Origin: Clostridia bacterium
GTDB lineage: Bacteria > Bacillota > Clostridia > Christensenellales > CAG-138
Length of the DNA stretch: 64,000 bases
Reading direction: 5' to 3'
Assembly (NCBI GenBank): GCA_017416425.1
Contig: JAFQCL010000014.1
Coordinates: 1 to 64,000 of the forward strand
Part shown: positions 36,894 to 45,884 of the stretch, piece by piece
Position numbering within the stretch: position 1 is the stretch's first letter
Layout of the letters: each line of letters begins with the position of its first letter
Position numbers and translations under genes: made by a program
The notes under the pieces: generated by a model
Databases searched by the model: none
What the model saw: the letters and a program-made list of their open reading frames with translations, nothing else
What the model was told of the DNA's origin: nothing

Positions 36894-37758
36894 CTATCTG
36901 CTTGTTCCATAAAAGAATAGCGCCAGCATCCCGGGTCCTACATGAGAACCTGTAAGAGGCTCATGAGGAACTATAATAATTTCCCTTGGTTTTGCTATCC
37001 CTTCTACAAGTTCAGCAAGCTTATTCGCATCCTGGATACAGTCGCCATGCGATATGCCAACAATCCCCGGTGTATCACTAAGCCGCTTTTCTCTATATTT
37101 GTCCGCAAGGGTATTTATAGCGTTCGCGCGCCCTTTCACCTTGCAACAGGTTTCGATCGTGCCCCGGTCGGAACCAAAGAGTATTGGTTTAACGCTAAGC
37201 ATGGTACCAAACACCGCCTGCAATGCGGTCACACGTCCGCCTCTCCTTAAATGAGAAAGATCATCAACTATAAAATACTCGCATACATTTAAACGCTCTT
37301 TGATAAGTATATTGTAGGCTTCATCCACGTCTAACCCTTCTTGACTGAGTTTTTTTGCTCTTAAAGCCTGTATGCCTACGCCAAGACCTGCTCCCAAAGA
37401 ATCAAAGCATCGTATTCTGCGTTCGGGATACTCATTCATGAGCATTTCAGCGGCCATAGTTGCGCTGTGATAAGTACCGCTGATCCCCGATGAAATAGTT
37501 AAATACATTATGTCCTCCCCTACATCAAGAACAGGCCTAAATGCACTGCACAATTCCTCCGAATTGAGAAGTGATGTCTTAATCCTCGCGCCATGTCTTA
37601 TTTTGTCATAGAATTCACGGTAACCAAATTCTTCGAGTATTTTAGGGCTTTTCATCTCTTGACCATCCATTATGAGAGGCCACGGTATTATTTCAATACC
37701 GTCACTTTGCGATGAGGGAAGGTTGCTTGCCGAATCTGTAAAAACTTTAAAAAGTCAT
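36894..37758 (-). pseudogene. degV: DegV-family fatty-acid-binding protein, with a single-base frameshift near the start
   Basis: DegV/FakB proteins bind a fatty acid for phosphorylation by FakA. The intact frame (36894-37670) lacks the first 30 residues and has no ribosome-binding site at its ATG. Upstream, the missing start is present in another frame: ATG at 37756-37758 after GGAG, then VFTDSASNLPSS, the family N-terminus. One extra T in a run of five (37749-37753) shifts the frame. If it is removed, the protein is 287 residues, normal for DegV. The hydrophobic pocket and the SGISGTYHSA motif are intact. It may be an assembly error, a mutation, or a recoding site (UUU UAA). Confidence 0.8.
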
Positions 37759-37883
37759 TGTGATCTCCAATACTATGTTTTTTGTTTCTTTATATTAGTT
37801 TGCGCAGTTCTTGTCATCGTGTCAAACGTTTATCCATATTATTAACATCTTTTTCATGGTTTATTAATATTTAAACTTTTGCT

Positions 37884-37912
37884 TTGAGTTATAAGGTCAA
37901 CTGTGTTATCAT
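37884..37912 (+). promoter_or_regulatory. Promoter of the cysteine desulfurase-thiI operon
   Basis: TTGAGT (37884-37889) and TATCAT (37907-37912) are 17 bases apart; a TATAAT follows at 37913-37918 as another option. The leader is about 95 bases. Confidence 0.6.
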
Positions 37913-37970
37913 TATAATGAGTTTTTGTGTTCACTTCTATGACACACTTAGTTGTGAATGCATATATATG

Positions 37971-37997
37971 ATTAACGGAATTAAACATTCCGTAATC
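37971..37997 (+). promoter_or_regulatory. Leader hairpin just before the desulfurase ribosome-binding site
   Basis: ACGGAAT, TAAAC, ATTCCGT is a perfect 7-base stem, extended by ATTA/AATC with one bulge. It lies just upstream of the ribosome-binding site (CGGGAG) and the ATG at 38015, where it could affect translation. Confidence 0.4.
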
Positions 37998-38014
37998 TAC
38001 CGGGAGTAAAAACT

Positions 38015-39153
38015 ATGATTTATTTTGATAATAGTGCCACTACAAGGGTATTTAATGAATCCGTAAATGTGGCAGTTAAATATATGACGGAGGACTACTT
38101 CAACCCATCGGGAGCTTACGCTCCTGCAGCAAGTGTTGAAAGGAACATTGATGGGGCACGAAAACGGCTGTTAAGCGCTCTTGGCGTGCAGAGCGGAAGC
38201 ATAATATTTACATCGGGCGCGACCGAAAGCAACAATTTTGCGATATTCGGAACCATTCCTTCCATGCGGGGAAAGGGAACCATTATAATAGGAGGGAATG
38301 AGCACCCTTCTGTGTTTGAAACAGCTCGCGAGCTTGAAAAACTGGGGTTATCGTAATCGCTCCTACGCTTTCAAACGGATGCATAGATACCTCAAGATTT
38401 GCATCTATAATGACGCCTGATGTAAAGCTTGTCAGCGTCATGCATGTTAATAATGAGGTAGGAGCGATAAACAACATACCCGCCATACGCAGTATAATGA
38501 GAACCATAGCTCCAAACGCACTCTTGCACGTTGATGGTGTTCAGGGATTTTTAAAAGTTCCTTTCTCAGCTCGAAACTGCGATATGTACTCTATAAGTGG
38601 GCATAAATTTCACGCTCCAAAGGGTGTCGGTGCGTTATATGTCGCAAACGGAGTTCGCATATCTCCTTGCCATATCGGAGGCGGTCAAGAGGAAGGGCTC
38701 AGATCGGGTACCGAAAATGTTCCCGGCATAATGGCCATGGATAAGGCAATAGAGATATACCTAAGCAACCAGCGTGAATTTATAGGCAATATGTATAATG
38801 TAAAAACTGCTCTCGCCAAACGCCTTTCACGCGTAAACGATGTTTATATAAACGGTCCTGCTTTAGAAGAGGGCGCGCCTCACATACTAAATGTATCCTT
38901 TATGGGCATTCGTGGTGAAGTTCTGCTTCACGCGCTTGAGGAAAAAGGAATAATAGTTTCGACCGGCTCTGCATGCTCCGCTCATAAGCATGGCAAAAAT
39001 CGTGTGCTTGAGTCGATGGGGATAAAGAGTGATAGGCAGGAAGGTGCCATACGTTTCTCATTCTGCCCATTTAATACGGTTCTTGAAGCTGAAGAAACTG
39101 CAGTAAAAATAGAGGAGCTTTTAAAATTCCTCAGAAGATACAGGAGAAGATAA
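38015..39153 (+). pseudogene. Cysteine desulfurase (NifS/IscS-like), with a single-base frameshift
   Basis: The enzyme takes sulfur from cysteine as a protein persulfide for iron-sulfur clusters and tRNA thiolation. The first 113 residues (IYFDNSATTRVF) read in one frame to about 38344; the remainder, from VIVIAPTLSN, is in another. A run of four Gs at 38344-38347 should be five: adding one G restores 379 residues. The PLP lysine is in SGHKFHAPKG, and the catalytic cysteine in STGSACSAHK. It is followed by thiI at 8 bases. The reason may be assembly error, mutation or recoding; see findings. Confidence 0.85.
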
Positions 39154-39160
39154 ATAAGAT

Positions 39161-40336
39161 ATGGAAAATGTACTACTGATAAGGTATGGAGAGATACACC
39201 TTAAAGGGCTTAATCGTCCTTATTTCGAGCGTGTGCTCTTGGAGCGCATAAAAAATGCTCTTCGTGCTCTTAACGCTTCAATAAAACGTGAACAGGGACG
39301 CATATATGCGTTTGGAATCGACCCTGCAAACAATGAATACGCGATAGGCATGCTGAAGCGTGTATTTGGGATACACTCCGTAAGCCCCGCGCTAAGTGTC
39401 AGCAAGGATTGGGATACAATATGCGCCTGCGCAAAAAAGCTTACGCTTGACGCCATAGAAACACATGGAATAAAGACCTTTAAGGTCTTTGCAAGGCGTG
39501 CAGATAAATGCTTTCCCATCAACTCAACGGAGATATGCAAAGAGCTCGGTCATGTGCTTCTGACAGAATTTGGACCTACGCACGGTCTTTCTGTTGACAT
39601 AACAAAGCCCGAGCTTGCGCTTACCATTGAAATACGCGAGAATGCATACATTTATACAGAAGAAATACCCTGCGCAGGAGGAATGCCCACCGGCACTGCC
39701 GGACGCGGCGCGCTTTTGCTTTCCGGAGGAATAGACAGTCCTGTTGCAGGGTACATGCTTGCTAAACGTGGCCTTGAGCTATCAGCTATACACTTTTACA
39801 GCTATCCTTATACAAGCGTGAGAGCGCGGGATAAAGTAATCGAACTGGCAAGGATACTCTCGACCCATGCCGGCCAAATACGCCTTCATCTCGTACCCTT
39901 TACGGATATACAGCTTGCCATATATGACAATTGTCCACCCAAGGAGACCACTGTCATAATGAGGCGGCTCATGATGAAGATAGCTGAGCGTATTGCAATA
40001 AATGATAAGGCAAAGGTACTTATAACAGGTGAAGCTTTGGCACAAGTTGCAAGCCAGACCCTTGAAAGCCTTTGTGTAACAAATGATGCCGTACAGATAC
40101 CCGTATTTCGTCCACTCATAGGCTTTGACAAGGAGGAGATAACGAAGATAGCCAGAAAAATCGATACCTTTGAGACCTCTATCCTTCCCTATGAGGACTG
40201 CTGCACCGTATTTGTTCCTCAGCATCCCGTCACAAGACCCAGCGTTTCTGACATACGTCAAAGCGAGTCTCGTGTTGACTTTACCGATATGATAGAAAAG
40301 GCTATAAACGATACCGAACTTATAATAGTATCTTGA
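39161..40336 (+). CDS. thiI: tRNA 4-thiouridine sulfurtransferase ThiI
   Basis: ThiI activates U8 of tRNA with ATP and inserts sulfur to make 4-thiouridine; in many bacteria it also serves thiamine synthesis. The 391 residues show the N-terminal NFLD/THUMP region (1-170), the PP-loop SGGIDSP at 188-194, and YEDCCTVFVPQHP near 348. It lacks the C-terminal rhodanese domain, as usual in Firmicutes. Sulfur then comes directly from the dedicated desulfurase encoded 8 bases upstream. A terminator follows. Confidence 0.95.
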   Translation: MENVLLIRYGEIHLKGLNRPYFERVLLERIKNALRALNASIKREQGRIYAFGIDPANNEYAIGMLKRVFGIHSVSPALSVSKDWDTICACAKKLTLDAIETHGIKTFKVFARRADKCFPINSTEICKELGHVLLTEFGPTHGLSVDITKPELALTIEIRENAYIYTEEIPCAGGMPTGTAGRGALLLSGGIDSPVAGYMLAKRGLELSAIHFYSYPYTSVRARDKVIELARILSTHAGQIRLHLVPFTDIQLAIYDNCPPKETTVIMRRLMMKIAERIAINDKAKVLITGEALAQVASQTLESLCVTNDAVQIPVFRPLIGFDKEEITKIARKIDTFETSILPYEDCCTVFVPQHPVTRPSVSDIRQSESRVDFTDMIEKAINDTELIIVS

Positions 40337-40346
40337 CTAATAATAA

Positions 40347-40381
40347 AAAGACCGTCGCCCTAAAAAGGCTTGGCGGTCTTT
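40347..40381. terminator. Bidirectional terminator between thiI and yunB
   Basis: AAAGACCG and CGGTCTTT flank an inner GCC/GGC stem, with T-runs on the two strands. It serves the convergent genes thiI and yunB. Confidence 0.75.
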
Positions 40382-40394
40382 ATTTATATCATGC

Positions 40395-41099
40395 TTAAGG
40401 TATCTCAGGCACCTCATTTGGAATAAGGTTTAGCATATCCTCCTCACTTGCTACGTTTGTATAGACCTGAGGCACCTCACCCACTATAACGCTCTCCGCT
40501 ACCGCCGCCGAAGCCGTAACACTAATCTCCGCGTGGGTATTTGGCAGTATTATGCTTATATACGCTGTAAGGTTTATATTCACCCTATATAGCGATTGAT
40601 TTATGCCGGATGTTTTAATCTCAGAGCGATAATTGCTTGTAACGCCTCCTACAGGGGTAAACCGAAAGTAAATATCCGGGCCTACGCCTGAAAGAAACGT
40701 AATATTTGTAAGCGTTCCCCAAGGTACGCCAACGCCCTCCTCCCCAAACTCCGCTATACGCTCCTGGGCATTTTTTGCTATGGCTGCCGAAAGCGAATTC
40801 ATTTGATTAGTATCTGCCGTTACTATATAAGCATTATCACCCAGCACCTGAATATCAAGTACATCTTGAAACTTAGAAGCAAGAACCTGCTCTCTTATAA
40901 CATCATTTAATGCTATGGTCGTGAGCTCAAGCACCTTTGCCTTTGCCATTTCAAGGGCGACCGGGTTCATGTTAGTCATTACAGAAATAAACATATAAGT
41001 TGCAATGACAATTAAGCTCAGAAAAAACGCAAGCAGCGTCTGCTTAAATGTAAACAGCTTAATGCGTGGCCTTCTTTTTCGCTTTACTACCTTCTCCAT
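40395..41099 (-). CDS. yunB: Sporulation protein YunB
   Basis: YunB is a membrane-anchored sporulation protein of endospore formers, made under sigma-E in Bacillus; its exact role is unknown. The 234 residues begin with a basic stretch (KRKRRPRIK) and one membrane helix (about 18-40). The family pattern GVPWGTLTNITFLSGVGPDI near 130-149 is clear, as is the periplasmic-side beta-rich remainder. It stands alone, between two terminators. Confidence 0.88.
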   Translation of the reverse strand: MEKVVKRKRRPRIKLFTFKQTLLAFFLSLIVIATYMFISVMTNMNPVALEMAKAKVLELTTIALNDVIREQVLASKFQDVLDIQVLGDNAYIVTADTNQMNSLSAAIAKNAQERIAEFGEEGVGVPWGTLTNITFLSGVGPDIYFRFTPVGGVTSNYRSEIKTSGINQSLYRVNINLTAYISIILPNTHAEISVTASAAVAESVIVGEVPQVYTNVASEEDMLNLIPNEVPEIP

Positions 41100-41145
41100 A
41101 GTACAGCATATGCGGGAGTTTATTTTTTTTGCTCTTATTATAAAA

Positions 41146-41172
41146 AAGCATTGCCAATTTTCAGCAATGCTT
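41146..41172 (-). terminator. Terminator of the DUF378 gene
   Basis: AAGCATTGC and GCAATGCTT form a perfect 9-base stem around a 9-base loop. On the minus strand it ends in TTTTT after the DUF378 stop codon. Confidence 0.8.
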
Positions 41173-41190
41173 AAAGTTTAGCAAAGGACG

Positions 41191-41406
41191 TTATTCGCCG
41201 TCAACTCGCCTATGGGTTCGACCATCGCGCCTGAACAAAAGCGTTATGCCCCAGATTCCTGCAAGGCCAACGAGGGTGTAGATGATCCGTGAAACAACTC
41301 CGCTCATGCCGCCAAATATAGCGGCAACCAGGTCAAATTGGAATATTCCGATAAGACCCCAGTTTAAAGCGCCGATTATCATAAGAATCAATGCAACAGT
41401 ATCCAT
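41191..41406 (-). CDS. DUF378 family small membrane protein
   Basis: The 71-residue protein belongs to DUF378, small two-helix membrane proteins of unknown role. Helix 1 begins VALILMIIGALNWGLIGIF, with the family NWGL motif, and helix 2 is about 40-58 (RIIYTLVGLAGIWGITLLF). The C-terminus is basic (RRDGRTHRRVDGE). The ATG at 41404-41406 has a GGAGAG site; a longer frame has no support. Confidence 0.85.
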   Translation of the reverse strand: MDTVALILMIIGALNWGLIGIFQFDLVAAIFGGMSGVVSRIIYTLVGLAGIWGITLLFRRDGRTHRRVDGE

Positions 41407-41537
41407 GTCTGCTCTCCTTATATTTGATGTGAATAGTTTTTGCAATATTTTTTCAATTATGCAGAATATTTTTATAAACCCGTACTAAAAATGTATTATA
41501 CTCTATTTTAGAAAGCTAAAAACCGTAGGGATTCTAT

Positions 41538-42704
41538 ATGATAAAGCTTCTTTCTCAAATTTTTATTAAAAATCGCCAAAACATATCGCAAAGAAACATG
41601 AGGCTATCTTATTTAAAACTTATTGGCTTTTGCGGTATAGCCTTGAACATACTGCTTTTCGCCGCAAAGCTAATGATAAACACCAAAAGCAATTCCATTT
41701 CGATATTTGCGGACGCACTGAACAATCTCTCAGATGCGGCATCATCCATATTGATACTGATAGGCTTTAAAGTGGCATCAAAAAAGCCCGATAAGGCTCA
41801 CCCATTTGGTCATGGGCGCATGGAATATGTATCTGCGTTGATAATTGCCTTTTTTATACTGCTCATGGCTTTTAAGCTCGCAACAAGTTCCATTGAAAAA
41901 CTTTTTTTGAATATTGCAGCGGAGTTTTCCTATATATCGGTTATCGTACTTATTGCGTCAATAGCCATAAAGCTTTACATGTACTCGTATAGCAAGCACT
42001 ATGGCAAATTATTATCTTCAGCATCATTAAAAGCCTCATCAATAGACTGTCTGGGCGATTCTCTCGCAACCTTAGGAGCGCTCATATCAATTATAATTTC
42101 AAATCTCACCGACCTGAATTTAGATGGTTTTTTTGGGCTCCTCATTGCCGGTTTTTTAACCTACTCAGGCATAAAAACTTTGATGGATACGATAAAGCCC
42201 CTTTTAGGTCAAGCGCCAAGCCTCGAATTTGTACAGAAGATAACAGACATCGTCATGTCTCATGATGATATAAAAGGCATGCACGACCTCATAGTCCACG
42301 ACTACGGTCCTGGTAAAGTCATGATATCACTTCATGCTGAAGTTGCAAAAAATAAGGATCTCATAGCCATACATGACTGTATAGATAGTATAGAACAGAG
42401 GATTTCCGATGAATTAGACTGTACTGCCGTAATTCATATGGATCCGGTAGACGCAGATGATTCAGTTGTAAATGAGTTAAAGAAAAGCATAACCCAAATT
42501 GTAAAGAACTACTCAAAGAACTTATCAATACATGATTTTCAAATTAAAAAAGGCACTAATCATACAAACATCACATTCGATGTTATAGTGCCCTTTGATT
42601 TTGAAATACCTGATGACAGGGTTTTAAACGAGCTAAGAGAAGCAATACAAAAACTTGACCCTACACTCATCCCGCTAATAAGAATTGAACATCCGCTTTC
42701 TTAA
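41538..42704 (+). CDS. Cation diffusion facilitator family exporter
   Basis: CDF proteins export Zn, Fe, Mn or other divalent ions in exchange for protons. The 388 residues have about six membrane helices, with metal-site residues in FADALNNLSDAASS on helix 2 and in DCLGDSLATLGAL on helix 5 (Asp replacing the usual HxxxD first residue with N). HPFGHGRMEYV is the family loop. The C-terminal cytoplasmic domain (about 220-388) is longer than in most members, with two repeats of the CDF dimer domain. The ion cannot be told with confidence. Confidence 0.92.
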   Translation: MIKLLSQIFIKNRQNISQRNMRLSYLKLIGFCGIALNILLFAAKLMINTKSNSISIFADALNNLSDAASSILILIGFKVASKKPDKAHPFGHGRMEYVSALIIAFFILLMAFKLATSSIEKLFLNIAAEFSYISVIVLIASIAIKLYMYSYSKHYGKLLSSASLKASSIDCLGDSLATLGALISIIISNLTDLNLDGFFGLLIAGFLTYSGIKTLMDTIKPLLGQAPSLEFVQKITDIVMSHDDIKGMHDLIVHDYGPGKVMISLHAEVAKNKDLIAIHDCIDSIEQRISDELDCTAVIHMDPVDADDSVVNELKKSITQIVKNYSKNLSIHDFQIKKGTNHTNITFDVIVPFDFEIPDDRVLNELREAIQKLDPTLIPLIRIEHPLS

Positions 42705-42728
42705 ATCCATAAACATTTGACAGGACTA

Positions 42729-43343
42729 TCATAGTTGGCTCTTAATGATAGCCGATATTGCTGCCATTGTCCCTTCGTAAAGCGCTTGAAAGCTCATCGA
42801 AGGAATGCCCGGCTTATCCTTCACCTGCTCGTCAAGGTATGGTAAATGCATAAAGCCTGCGGGTATATCCAATTCATTTTCATAAAGAAAATCAAGTATT
42901 GAGTACATAAGATAATTGCAAACGTATGTGCCTGCCGTATTGGATAAAGCAGCCTTAATGCCGAGTTTCTGTATCGCCTCTGTCATCTCCTTAACAGGGA
43001 GGGTAGAAAAAAACGCAGCTTCACCATATATATTTATCGGTTCATCGACAGGCATAGCGCCGATATTATCAGGAATTTTCGAGTCCGCTATGTTTATGGC
43101 TATACGCTCCGGTGTTATCGCATCCCTTCCTCCGGCCTGTCCAAGGCTAAGCACCGCAATAGGAGATAGTCTTTCTATATCCTCTATCACAACACTTATG
43201 CAGCGATAAAATTCAACAGGAACAACCATCTTAAATATCTTTACACCATCAACCTGCTCAGGAAGCGCCTCCAGAACTTTGAGCGATGAGTTAACGCTCT
43301 CCTGCATAAACGGCTCAAAAGCCGTAACAACCAACCATTTCAT
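42729..43343 (-). CDS. pcp: Pyroglutamyl-peptidase I
   Basis: This cysteine peptidase removes N-terminal pyroglutamate. The catalytic triad is visible: Glu79 in GRDAITPER, Cys142 in NTAGTYVCNYLMY and His166 in GFMHLPYL. The 204 residues start MKWLVVTAFEPF; most relatives have GF-PFGG here. The ATG at 43341-43343 has an AGGAG site. It is the last gene of the spoIVFA-spoIVFB-TIGR03960-TIGR03936 run, with a 4-base gap from its upstream neighbour. Confidence 0.9.
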   Translation of the reverse strand: MKWLVVTAFEPFMQESVNSSLKVLEALPEQVDGVKIFKMVVPVEFYRCISVVIEDIERLSPIAVLSLGQAGGRDAITPERIAINIADSKIPDNIGAMPVDEPINIYGEAAFFSTLPVKEMTEAIQKLGIKAALSNTAGTYVCNYLMYSILDFLYENELDIPAGFMHLPYLDEQVKDKPGIPSMSFQALYEGTMAAISAIIKSQL

Positions 43344-43347
43344 AGTA

Positions 43348-44016
43348 CTATATCTCCTTAGGTATATTTGGCAAAAACGCCCCGTTTCCATACATTGCAC
43401 GCCTGTGCGTATTAACAATTAGCCGCAAGCCGCACTTAGCCCTTATCGCATTTACAAAGAGCTCCGCATTCAGCCCACCATCAACGTTTAGTCTTCCTCT
43501 TATCCTTAAAAGGATCCCCTCTTCTGTTTTACACATCTTATGAGCAATGATATCAGGTCTTATATTTATGTCCCTAATGCCGCCCTTAGTTTTTTTTGTC
43601 ACTATTATCTCACCATTTAGCATATCTGATATAAACTCAATAAGTCCATCAGTTTCACCTTTTATTTCAATGTCATAATCGGCAGCAACAAGCAGCGATG
43701 TCAAGGACTTTGAAAATTCACCGGCATCTATAGCATCAAGTACCAAAAAGCCCTTGGGAAGCACCGCGTTTACGCGCTTAATAAATTCATCTGTATCCAT
43801 GGGTTCTTTAAGCTTAACATCAAACCACTCCGCGCCGCTCGTATGACCAACGCTGAGCGCTGCGGCAAATCCCATGAGTGGGTGTGGATTGAAGCCTTGA
43901 GAATAGGCAAGAGGAAGCTTTGCCCTTCTAAAAGCACGCTGAAATAAGCGCTGCACATCTAAATGCGATGTATAACGAACATTTTCCCCCTTACTGAATC
44001 TTACAATAATCCGCAT
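43348..44016 (-). CDS. TIGR03936 family protein, radical SAM-linked (DUF2344)
   Basis: This family is always encoded next to, or fused with, the TIGR03960 radical SAM protein, and its role is unknown. The 222-residue protein begins MRIIVRFSKGENVRYTSHLD and has FRRAKLPLAYSQGFNPHP near 33-50, the family core. The ATG at 44014-44016 overlaps the end of the TIGR03960 gene by 26 bases, so translation is coupled. Longer frames further into that gene have no similarity. Confidence 0.9.
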   Translation of the reverse strand: MRIIVRFSKGENVRYTSHLDVQRLFQRAFRRAKLPLAYSQGFNPHPLMGFAAALSVGHTSGAEWFDVKLKEPMDTDEFIKRVNAVLPKGFLVLDAIDAGEFSKSLTSLLVAADYDIEIKGETDGLIEFISDMLNGEIIVTKKTKGGIRDINIRPDIIAHKMCKTEEGILLRIRGRLNVDGGLNAELFVNAIRAKCGLRLIVNTHRRAMYGNGAFLPNIPKEI

Positions 44017-45829
44017 ACCTGTCACCAAAGCAGCCATTACATCCCTCCCTGCAATCCTTTGTCGTGATTTCATTTAAAGCTTTTTTATACTCATTTATAA
44101 GATAATCCTTTGTAACGACCATATCAATATGATCCCATGGAAGCGGCTCATCCAAGCTATGTACGCGAGTAGTATATTGCTCCATGGTGAGACCATTTTC
44201 AATAAATGCGTCAGTATACGCCTCACGCTTAAAGCATTCATCCCATGAATCAAGCCTTGCGCCCCTTCTATACGCACCCTCTATCACATTTGAGATACGC
44301 CTGTCACCGCGTGCCAAAACAGCCTCAAGCTCGCTCGTATAGACGGCATGATACTGGTATTCTACACCACGGATACCCTTTAAAGCATCTTTTAATAGCC
44401 TTTGCTTACGCATTATGGTTTCGATATCATCTTGAGCAACCCACTGAAATGGAGTAAATGGCTTTGGTACAAATGAAGATACGCTTACAGTAAGCCTGAG
44501 CCCCTTACCACGCTTTTCCTTTGGCATCGAGTAAAAAAGCCTTGATATCCTTCGCGCAAGCTCCGCTATGGCAAGTATATCTTCATCAGTCTCAGTAGGA
44601 AGACCCAACATGAAATAAAGCTTAACTCCATGCCAGCCGCTTTCAAAAGCGTCCGACACGCTTCTCATGATATCGTCTTCAGTAACGCACTTATTTATAA
44701 CATCGCGAAGTCTTTGTGTGCCCGCCTCGGGCGCCAGGGTAAGGCCGCTTTTTCTTATAGACTGTATCCGTTCAAGATCTTCTTTTAAGAGTGAATCCAC
44801 TCTTAAGGAAGGCAGCGATATTGACACATCTTGATCTGAAAATTCATCCAATATTTCGTGAACAAGCTCATGTATCTCTGAATAATCTCCCGAGCTTAGC
44901 GAAAACAGAGATATCTCATCATACCCTGTATGATCGATAAGCTCTCTTGCATATTTCATCAAGGTCTCTCGCTTACGCTCGCGTACAGGTCTATATATAA
45001 AACCTGCCTGGCAGAATCTACAACCTCTGGTACAGCCTCTAAATATCTCGAGCGGCACCCTGTCGTGGACTATTGACATATATGGCACGATAAGCTCTCC
45101 AAGATACTCTGCCGTATCAAGATTTTTAAGTATGCATCGCTTTGCTTTTTTTGGCGCTTCATCTTCAAGTTTATTAATGCGCAAAAAGTTTCCGCTACCA
45201 GAGTATATGGGTTCATAAAAAGCAGGTATATAAAAACCCTCATGCTTTGAGAGCATCAGCAAAAGCTCTTTTTTCGTAAGCCCTCTGCGCTTTGAGTCCG
45301 CATATATGTCCATGAGCGTATCACAAAGCTCTTCGCCGTCGCCGATCATCACAACATCCATAAAATCGGCGATCGGTTCGGGATTGCACGCGCATGGGCC
45401 TCCGCATACTATAAGGGGCATTTCCTCGCCCCTATCTTTGCTTCGCAAGGGGATTCCCGACATATCGAGCATGTTTAATATGCCTGTATACGACATCTCA
45501 TAAAGAAGAGAAAAGCCTATAATATTAAATTTATTAAGATCTCGCTTTGTTTCAAGCGAAAAAAGAGGCAGGCTTCTTTCAAAAAGGAGCTTCTCCATAT
45601 CGATCCAGGGTGCATATACCCTCTCGCAAATGGTATCGGTTCTTTTGTTTAAAATGTTATAGAGTATCCTTGAACCAAGATGCGACATGCCTATTTCATA
45701 GACATCGGGAAAACAAAGTGCAAAGCTGTAATCAGCATCCGTTTTGGATGTCATATTAAGCTCTCCACCTATATATCTTGCGGGCTTTTCGACCTTTGAC
45801 AGCAATTCGCTAAGCGTATTTTTATCCAT
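43991..45829 (-). CDS. B12-binding radical SAM protein, TIGR03960 family
   Basis: The 612 residues have an N-terminal B12-like domain (about 30-150) and a radical SAM domain with the cluster motif CTRGCRFCQAGF near residue 270. Cys-rich ends (CREGCNGCFGDRYADYC) suggest a second cluster. The reaction is unknown. Clostridia carry it beside spoIVFB and, often, rng, rplU and rpmA; here it is followed by TIGR03936 and pcp instead. GGAGG precedes the start. Confidence 0.92.
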   Translation of the reverse strand: MDKNTLSELLSKVEKPARYIGGELNMTSKTDADYSFALCFPDVYEIGMSHLGSRILYNILNKRTDTICERVYAPWIDMEKLLFERSLPLFSLETKRDLNKFNIIGFSLLYEMSYTGILNMLDMSGIPLRSKDRGEEMPLIVCGGPCACNPEPIADFMDVVMIGDGEELCDTLMDIYADSKRRGLTKKELLLMLSKHEGFYIPAFYEPIYSGSGNFLRINKLEDEAPKKAKRCILKNLDTAEYLGELIVPYMSIVHDRVPLEIFRGCTRGCRFCQAGFIYRPVRERKRETLMKYARELIDHTGYDEISLFSLSSGDYSEIHELVHEILDEFSDQDVSISLPSLRVDSLLKEDLERIQSIRKSGLTLAPEAGTQRLRDVINKCVTEDDIMRSVSDAFESGWHGVKLYFMLGLPTETDEDILAIAELARRISRLFYSMPKEKRGKGLRLTVSVSSFVPKPFTPFQWVAQDDIETIMRKQRLLKDALKGIRGVEYQYHAVYTSELEAVLARGDRRISNVIEGAYRRGARLDSWDECFKREAYTDAFIENGLTMEQYTTRVHSLDEPLPWDHIDMVVTKDYLINEYKKALNEITTKDCREGCNGCFGDRYADYCKIQ

Positions 45830-45884
45830 TTTTCCTCCAAAAGCTTTCGCTATTGAACTATTTTATCATCTGTTTTATAAAAGG

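Noticed and set aside
38410-39153. Separate short cysteine desulfurase starting at ATG 38410
   Set aside because: The first 113 residues and this part together make one full-length protein; the ATG lies inside the conserved core and has no ribosome-binding site.
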